A stretch of 10,439 bases of DNA from an uncultured Leptotrichia sp. (lineage in GTDB: Bacteria; Fusobacteriota; Fusobacteriia; Fusobacteriales; Leptotrichiaceae): positions 1-10,439 of the forward strand of contig CALIJH010000024.1 in the NCBI GenBank assembly GCA_938017765.1, read 5' to 3'. Below, piece after piece: positions 6,311-10,439 of the stretch; position 1 is the stretch's first letter, and every line of letters begins with the position of its first letter. The notes under the pieces were generated by a model, which saw nothing but the letters and a program-made list of their open reading frames with translations, was not told where the DNA came from and searched no databases. The position numbers and the translations under genes are program-made.

Positions 6311-6593
6311 TGAAGCTGTCTTATAAGTTAAAAAACAACTTCCTAATAAATATCATATATTTTAAGAAAATAAAAAACGAGGGTGTTTCATAAGACAAAA
6401 ATAATTTTACTAATATAAATATTGTATATTTTTAAACATCAAAATGCGTTATTATTATTGATTTTATAAAAACAGTAAAATATATAAATTTTATGATTTA
6501 GTAATTTTATTTATCTTATGAGACAGCCTCATTATAAATTATCATTGGTGTGGATTTATAATTATTATTTTTTACTTTAGTGAGATAGTTTCA
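6311..6593. mobile_element. outer MITE-like inverted-repeat element (degraded)
   Basis: The left end starts TGAAGCTGTCTTATAAGT (6311). The right end, read from 6593 on the minus strand, starts TGAAACTATCTCACTAAAGT. About 20 of 24 left-end bases match, with two single-base gaps, and both ends continue into A-runs. The core is interrupted by the inner element, so about 131 bp belong to the outer copy. There is no transposase ORF. Ends of the form GAGGCTGTCTCA recall some insertion-sequence termini, but the family is not assigned. Confidence 0.45.
6379..6530. mobile_element. inner MITE-like element, 152 bp
   Basis: The left end GAGGGTGTTTCATAAGACAA (from 6379) and the right end, read from 6530 on the minus strand, GAGGCTGTCTCATAAGATAA, match at 17 of 20 positions. 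Homology continues inward with indels to about 40 bp (shared TTACTAA). There is no internal gene and no obvious target-site duplication. It is too long and too poor in paired GC to be an ordinary terminator. Its ends resemble those of the outer pair, so the two probably belong to one family. Confidence 0.5.
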
Positions 6594-6686
6594 GATATGT
6601 ATTTTTATATTTTCTGATTATTTTTTGATTTTTAAAACTTTTAAATTTTTTTATGTTGATTAATTTTTTTGATTAGATTTTATTAA

Positions 6687-6770
6687 TGGTGCGAGCGACG
6701 GGATTTGAACCCGTACAGCGTTTGCCACTACCCCCTCAAGATAGCGTGTCTACCGTTCCACCACGCTCGC
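6687..6770 (-). tRNA. tRNA-Leu (anticodon GAG)
   Basis: An 84-nt minus-strand gene with encoded CCA. The acceptor stem GCGAGCG/CGCTCGC is followed by discriminator A and CCA. The anticodon stem CTATC/GGTAG (one G-T pair) encloses the loop TTGAGGG, giving anticodon GAG (plus-strand positions 6735-6737), which reads CUC and CUU leucine codons. A long variable arm (about GGC-AAAC-GCT) marks a class II tRNA, and the discriminator A and D-arm GTGG...GGTAGACAC fit leucine. The T arm is ACGGG TTCAAAT CCCGT. All expected elements are intact. Confidence 0.96.
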
Positions 6771-6782
6771 ACTAACTTATAT

Positions 6783-6811
6783 ATTATACTAAATTTATTA
6801 TTTTTTTTCAA
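6783..6811 (-). promoter_or_regulatory. promoter of tRNA-Leu
   Basis: On the minus strand: TTGAAA (6811-6806), a 17-base spacer, then a perfect TATAAT (6788-6783). The -10 ends 12 bases before the tRNA 5' end. It lies between the methyltransferase stop and the tRNA, so the tRNA can be made independently of the upstream gene. Confidence 0.75.
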
Positions 6812-6826
6812 TAGAATTTAAAAAAA

Positions 6827-7570
6827 TTATTTTTTTTCATATAATTTTTTTATATATTCGCTTTTTTCTCCGTTTTCTTCATATACAAAGATAGGAGGCT
6901 CTATATTCAGTCCTTTATTACTATTTTTGATTGCTTCAATCAGACATATTTTAGCATTTTCGTTTCTTTTTGTATAACAGTTTTTCAATCTTTTCGGCTC
7001 TAAATTATATTTTGTAAGTAATTCCAATATTTCTATCAGCCTCTCACTTCGGAAAACCATGGAAAAATATCCGGAATTTTTTAGCAATCGGGATGAAATT
7101 TGTATTATTTCTTCTAAAGTTAAATTTATATTATGTCTTGCAATACTCATTTTCGGTGAATTATTTATTTGATTTATATCTCCTTTAAATTCAAAATAAG
7201 GGGGATTAGTAACAATGCTGTCAAATTCATCTGTTTTGAAGATTTTTTCATAATTCTTGATATCATTGTTTATAATTTTTATTTGATTTTTATAATTATT
7301 GTTTTTTATATTTTTTTCAGCAATATCGGACATTTCTTTTTGCAGTTCTATTCCGATAATTTCAGCTTGGGATTTTTTTCCTAAAAGCATAGGTATAATA
7401 CCGCAGCCTGTGCCTATATCCAATATTTTTTTAGTTTTTCTGTTTATTTTTACAAAATCTGCCAGTAAAACCGAATCCAAAGTAAAATTCTGAAAATCAT
7501 TTCTTTGAATAATTTCCATTCCTTTAATTATTACGGATGTTTCTTCGCCCTCTTTTTTTTCTACGCCCAT
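6827..7570 (-). CDS. TrmN6/YfiC-like SAM-dependent adenine-N6 methyltransferase
   Basis: The product is 247 residues, a Rossmann methyltransferase. It shows the N-terminal family pattern QRNDFQNFTLDSVLLADF (22-39), SAM motif I ILDIGTGCGIIPMLL (49-63), an acidic residue at the end of strand 2 (GIELQ, Glu75), D103 of motif III, and catalytic NPPY (122-125) typical of amino N-methyltransferases. YARH-like SIARHNINLTLEE follows. This matches the family containing E. coli TrmN6 (YfiC), which methylates A37 of tRNA1-Val, and Gram-positive YabB. The exact substrate here is inferred. The start has a weak AGAAG SD four bases away; GGGAGG lies further upstream with no usable start codon nearby. The gene is divergent from the ttcA-like gene, and tRNA-Leu lies 56 bp downstream. 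Confidence 0.83.
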   Translation of the reverse strand: MGVEKKEGEETSVIIKGMEIIQRNDFQNFTLDSVLLADFVKINRKTKKILDIGTGCGIIPMLLGKKSQAEIIGIELQKEMSDIAEKNIKNNNYKNQIKIINNDIKNYEKIFKTDEFDSIVTNPPYFEFKGDINQINNSPKMSIARHNINLTLEEIIQISSRLLKNSGYFSMVFRSERLIEILELLTKYNLEPKRLKNCYTKRNENAKICLIEAIKNSNKGLNIEPPIFVYEENGEKSEYIKKLYEKK

Positions 7571-7636
7571 AATACTCTTCTGTTTTTGCCTCCCGTATAT
7601 TTTTATTGTATACTATTTTGTTTTATATTACTTTTT

Positions 7637-7665
7637 ATTATATCTTATTTCTTTAAATTTATCGA
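7637..7665 (-). promoter_or_regulatory. possible promoter of the methyltransferase gene
   Basis: On the minus strand: TCGATA (7665-7660, four of six to TTGACA), a 17-base spacer and TATAAT (7642-7637). It would give a leader of about 60 nt. It is the best candidate in the divergent spacer, but the -35 is weak. Confidence 0.4.
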
Positions 7666-7687
7666 CTTATTTTTTAATACTCTGCTC

Positions 7688-7716
7688 TTGAAATATATCT
7701 CAAACCATTATATAAT
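7688..7716 (+). promoter_or_regulatory. promoter of the TtcA-like gene
   Basis: TTGAAA (7688-7693), a 17-base spacer and a perfect TATAAT (7711-7716), 34 bases before the ATG. It has nearly the same elements as the tRNA-Leu promoter and is probably constitutive. Confidence 0.7.
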
Positions 7717-7750
7717 ACTGTGATAAAGAAAAAGGAGAGATTTAAAATCA

Positions 7751-8644
7751 ATGGAAAATTTAACAAATAATAATATAGATAACGTAAAAGTGTCGAGTAT
7801 AGGAAATACTTCCTGTGAAGCCATACTTCCCTCAGTTCCTCTAAGACCTTTGGATGAGATAGAAAAAAGCATTCAGAAAAGATACCGTTCCGAACTCTGG
7901 TCGCCTTTTATTAAAGGACTGAAAGAATTTGAAATGGTAAAAGACGGCGACAAAATTGCAGTAGCCATTTCAGGAGGAAAGGACAGTCTTTTGCTCGCTA
8001 AACTTTTTCAGGAATTGAAAAGAGCCAGTAAGACAGATTTTGAGCTTGTATTCATATCTATGAATCCCGGATTTAACGAAATTAATTTAATCAATTTGAA
8101 AAAAAATCTTGAACATCTTGAAATCCCTTGTGAAATCTACAATGATAATATTTTTGAGATAGCTGAAAAAATTGCTAAAGACTATCCATGCTATATGTGT
8201 GCAAAAATGAGACGTGGAAGTCTTTATTCAAAGGCAACTTCTTACGGGTGTAACAAACTGGCTTTGGGACATCATATGGATGACGTTATTGAAACAACTC
8301 TTATGAGTATTTTTTATATGGGAAAATTTGAAACAATGCTTCCCAAGCTGAAATCCGACAATTTTGATATTGAACTGATAAGACCGTTGTTTTATGTGGA
8401 GGAGAAATCCATTATAAAATGGGTTAGAAATAACGGTATTCTTGCAATGAACTGCGGCTGTACGGTAGCCGCCGGGAAAACTTCCAGCAAAAGACGGGAA
8501 ACGAAAGAACTGATTGCTGAACTGGTAAAAAATAATCCCGATATAAAAAAACGTATTGTCCAGTCTGCACAAAATGTAAATCTGGAGAAAATACTGGGTT
8601 GGAAAATGTCGGGGGAGAAATTTTCTTATCTTGATAATTTTTAA
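7751..8644 (+). CDS. TtcA-family tRNA 2-thiolation protein (PP-loop ATPase)
   Basis: The product is 297 residues, close to E. coli TtcA in length. The PP-loop SGGKDS (74-79) binds ATP for tRNA adenylation. C147-Y-M-C150, followed by AKMRRGSLY, corresponds to the TtcA CxxC...RRGxLY. LALGHHMDD (about 173-181), PKL.SD and IRPL..V.EK also match. A third conserved Cys region is NCGC (Cys235 and Cys237), where E. coli has PCNLCG. In TtcA three cysteines hold a 4Fe-4S cluster used to make 2-thiocytidine at position 32. The first ~45 residues, ahead of the core, are polar and unlike the E. coli N-terminus. AAAGGAG (7731-7737) is 13 bases from the ATG. The family is sure; the exact target is less so, since related members thiolate other tRNA positions. 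Confidence 0.85.
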   Translation: MENLTNNNIDNVKVSSIGNTSCEAILPSVPLRPLDEIEKSIQKRYRSELWSPFIKGLKEFEMVKDGDKIAVAISGGKDSLLLAKLFQELKRASKTDFELVFISMNPGFNEINLINLKKNLEHLEIPCEIYNDNIFEIAEKIAKDYPCYMCAKMRRGSLYSKATSYGCNKLALGHHMDDVIETTLMSIFYMGKFETMLPKLKSDNFDIELIRPLFYVEEKSIIKWVRNNGILAMNCGCTVAAGKTSSKRRETKELIAELVKNNPDIKKRIVQSAQNVNLEKILGWKMSGEKFSYLDNF

Positions 8645-8661
8645 TTATTGTAAATAATATT

Positions 8662-8680
8662 ATTCCTGAACGACAGGAAT
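8662..8680 (+). terminator. weak hairpin after the TtcA-like gene
   Basis: ATTCCTG (8662-8668) and CAGGAAT (8674-8680) form a perfect 7-bp stem with the loop AACGA, 17 bases after the stop. Only a short interrupted T-rich tail follows, so termination would be inefficient. Confidence 0.35.
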
Positions 8681-8709
8681 TTCCATTACAATCTGTATTC
8701 TAATTTTCG

Positions 8710-8740
8710 ACAGTATAATAAACAGTATAAATATACTGTT
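8710..8740. promoter_or_regulatory. palindrome and 12-bp tandem repeat upstream of the permease (possible operator)
   Basis: ACAGTATAATAA (8710-8721) is followed directly by ACAGTATAAATA (8722-8733). The second copy is half of a perfect inverted repeat, AACAGTAT-AAAT-ATACTGTT (8721-8740). A TATAAT (8714-8719) lies inside the first copy but has no good -35 at 17 bases. This fits a repressor or activator site next to a promoter. The regulator is unknown. Confidence 0.4.
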
Positions 8741-8797
8741 CTTAAACTTAAAATACATTGGGATAATCATTAATTTGGATTTTTAATACTATACTTA

Positions 8798-8825
8798 AAA
8801 TCAGAAAAGTTAAATCAGAAAAGCT
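8798..8825 (+). repeat. 14-bp tandem duplication
   Basis: AAATCAGAAAAGTT (8798-8811) followed by AAATCAGAAAAGCT (8812-8825), 13 of 14 identical. It is in the leader of the permease gene. No function is evident. Confidence 0.7.
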
Positions 8826-8880
8826 GTATTTATCTAAAAAAATTAATAAAGAAAGGATTTAAAAAATCAATAATTATTAT

Positions 8881-8904
8881 AAATGATGAAATAAATGATG
8901 AATT
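8881..8904 (+). repeat. 12-bp tandem duplication
   Basis: AAATGATGAAAT (8881-8892) followed by AAATGATGAATT (8893-8904), 11 of 12 identical. It brings repeated ATG codons, each soon followed by a stop, just ahead of the permease start. Confidence 0.65.
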
Positions 8905-8924
8905 TTTAAAATGGTGAAAATTGT

Positions 8925-10265
8925 ATGAATAAAACAACAGGTGATAATACATTAAAAAAAGTGTTGGGGCTTCCGACTGCTATATTTCTTGTGATCAATA
9001 TGATAATAGGCTCGGGAATATTTTTTAAAGCACAGGGGGTACTGCAAATAACAAAAGCGACTCCCGGATTTGCTTTGCTGGCTTGGATTTTTGCCGGAGT
9101 AATTAATTTATGCGGAGGACTTACTGTGGCAGAATTGTCAGGGGCTATACCCGAAACAGGAGGAATGGTAACATGGTTAAGAAAAATATTTGGAGAAAAA
9201 ATCGGATATCTGGCAGGTTGGACTTTTGCTTTTGTATTTTGGCCCGCTTATATTTCCGCTCAGGCAAATGCGATTTCTTTACAGGTGAGTAAACTGTTCA
9301 GTATTGATTTATCATATCAAAATATTGTCGCGGTTTCATTTATAATATTTTTATTTGTAATGAACTTTTTAGGTGCAGAAACGGGAGGAACAATTATAAA
9401 CATTTTTACAGTGGCGAAACTGATACCGATAGTCGTCATTGTTATTTCAGCTTTCTTTTTTAAAGACGGCTCCGTAAGTAATCTGACACCCGTTCTGCCT
9501 GTAGGAGAAAGCCCCGTAAGCAACGTTACTATACTCGGAGCGGCGATTTTGTCATGTATGTTTGCTTATGACGGCTGGCAACATGCGGGAACCATAGCGG
9601 GAGAAATGAAAAATCCGAAAAAAGATATGCCTGTTGCAATTACGATAGGAATTGTGGGAGTATGTATTGTCTATTTGATTATTAATATAACTTATTTGTA
9701 CGTTTTACCTGCTGATGTACTTGCAGCTACTTCCACTCCTGCCGCAGATGTGGCTTCGGTACTTTTGGGAAGCGGATTTGGAGCTAAACTCGTAACGATA
9801 GGGATAATTATTTCGGTTTTCGGTACATTGAACGGAAGTATACTGATTTCTACGAGAATACCTTACACAATGGCTTTAGATAAAAATTTGCCTTACAGTC
9901 ATAAATTTACAAAACTGCACCCGAAATATAAGACTTCTTTTGCAAGTTTTGTTTTAATGTTTATAATAGCGACTACTATGGCATTATTGGGGTCATTTAA
10001 TACGTTGGCGGATATGGCGATGTTCAGTCTGTGGATTTTCAATGTTCTTTCATTTATAGCTGTGATTAAATTCAGAAAAGACAGTCCTGACGCCGAAAGA
10101 CCTTATAAAGTTCCTTTATATCCGCTTGTACCTGCTGTTGCTATCATAGGAGGAATTGTTGTCCTGATAAGTGCCTTGGTAACACAAACTGTATTGGCGT
10201 TAATAGGACTGCTTTTGACAGGGTCGGGAATGATAGTATATTATTTTGTAAAAAAAGATAATTGA
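8925..10265 (+). CDS. APC-superfamily amino-acid permease (LAT/SteT-like)
   Basis: The product is 446 residues, with about 12 membrane helices and no signal peptide. Helix 1 carries the substrate-binding IIGSGIF (27-33). ELSGAIPETGGMVTWLR marks helix 3. Y215-DGW, then AGTIAGEMKNPKKDMP, is the signature of the L-type (LAT) group, which includes Bacillus SteT, a serine/threonine exchanger. The likely role is amino-acid uptake or exchange at the cytoplasmic membrane; the substrate cannot be read from the sequence. The SD is weak (GGTGA, 8913-8917, seven bases from the ATG). The start overlaps the stop of a 5-codon ORF (8911-8928) as ATGA. It is a single-gene unit followed by a strong terminator. 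A related polyamine or other APC substrate is possible. Confidence 0.88.
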   Translation: MNKTTGDNTLKKVLGLPTAIFLVINMIIGSGIFFKAQGVLQITKATPGFALLAWIFAGVINLCGGLTVAELSGAIPETGGMVTWLRKIFGEKIGYLAGWTFAFVFWPAYISAQANAISLQVSKLFSIDLSYQNIVAVSFIIFLFVMNFLGAETGGTIINIFTVAKLIPIVVIVISAFFFKDGSVSNLTPVLPVGESPVSNVTILGAAILSCMFAYDGWQHAGTIAGEMKNPKKDMPVAITIGIVGVCIVYLIINITYLYVLPADVLAATSTPAADVASVLLGSGFGAKLVTIGIIISVFGTLNGSILISTRIPYTMALDKNLPYSHKFTKLHPKYKTSFASFVLMFIIATTMALLGSFNTLADMAMFSLWIFNVLSFIAVIKFRKDSPDAERPYKVPLYPLVPAVAIIGGIVVLISALVTQTVLALIGLLLTGSGMIVYYFVKKDN

Positions 10266-10307
10266 AAAATAATATAAAAAAATAATAAATAAAAAGAGCT
10301 GATTTGC

Positions 10308-10354
10308 ACTACACCCAAAATCTTGAATAAAAGATAGAGGGTGTAGTTTTTTTT
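10308..10354 (+). terminator. intrinsic terminator of the permease gene
   Basis: ACTACACCC (10308-10316) pairs with GGGTGTAGT (10339-10347). An inner stem ATCTT/AAGAT (10320-10324 with 10331-10335) extends it, and eight Ts (10347-10354) follow. The stop codon is 43 bases upstream. This is the clearest terminator in the window. Downstream to the window end is AT-rich sequence with no gene; a TATAAT at 10416-10421 has no matching -35. Confidence 0.88.
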
Positions 10355-10439
10355 GTCTAAATTAATAAATAAAAAAAATCGAAATGTACAAGAAAAAGTT
10401 GCAAAAAAAGTATTCTATAATAAGTTAAATCTAAATATT

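Larger units (their letters stand above)
6304..6686. other. non-coding stretch between copA and the tRNA gene, filled by inverted repeats
   Basis: 383 bp with no credible gene on either strand. The region up to 6593 is explained by two nested pairs of related inverted repeats, described separately. The rest (6594-6686) is T-rich sequence without a clear hairpin. I find no classical terminator for copA. The long inverted repeats could end transcription from both sides. Confidence 0.6.

Noticed and set aside
6687..6770. tRNA gene as an integration site for a genomic island
   Set aside because: No integrase gene and no repeat of the tRNA 3' end were found in the window.
7169..7723. + strand ORFs opposite the methyltransferase (7169-7384, 7299-7493, 7505-7723)
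   Set aside because: Phe/Ile-rich antisense shadows of a gene with clear SAM-binding and NPPY motifs. The last one runs across the divergent promoters.
8645..8924. T-box or other amino-acid riboswitch upstream of the permease
   Set aside because: No T-box TGGnACCGCG-like sequence and no conserved riboswitch core could be seen in the 280-bp leader.

Overview
This is a 10.4-kb AT-rich stretch of a bacterial chromosome. It has dense short operons, AGA-rich and A-ending codon use, strong Shine-Dalgarno (SD) sites and many lysine/glutamate-rich proteins. The style fits Fusobacteriota of the Leptotrichia/Sebaldella type. A low-GC Firmicute cannot be excluded, because no 16S or other diagnostic marker is present. 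Apart from the tRNA gene and one methyltransferase gene, everything reads on the + strand.

Layout. (1) 31-2922: five tightly spaced + strand genes of unknown function. They are two four-helix membrane proteins flanking a protein with a PEGA-like N-terminal region and a membrane tail, followed by two divergent paralogs, one secreted and one a lipoprotein. (2) 2923-6303: a copper-resistance module, copY (MecI/BlaI-type repressor with a Cys cluster) followed by copA (Cu+ P1B-ATPase with one metal-binding domain). A TTGACA-17-TAAACT promoter with CopY-box-like sites precedes copY. A 262-bp spacer with three ~30-bp direct repeats and two hairpins lies between copY and copA. No copZ chaperone gene is in the window. 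(3) 6304-6686: a non-coding stretch with two nested pairs of related inverted repeats, best read as one MITE-like element inserted in another of the same family. (4) 6687-7570, minus strand: tRNA-Leu(GAG) with its own strong promoter, downstream of a TrmN6/YfiC-like methyltransferase gene. (5) 7571-8644: divergent promoters and a TtcA-like PP-loop tRNA thiolase. (6) 8645-10354: a spacer with a palindrome and three separate short tandem duplications, then an APC-superfamily amino-acid permease closed by a strong intrinsic terminator.

How the parts work together. CopY should repress the copYA transcript until Cu(I) loads its CxCx4CxC cluster, and CopA then exports the copper. The methyltransferase, the tRNA and the thiolase are all tRNA-related but divergently transcribed, so they are not one operon. 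The window holds no CRISPR array, phage, complete transposase or recognisable new defence system. The least explained parts are the repeats between copY and copA, the nested inverted repeats and the unnamed five-gene cluster.
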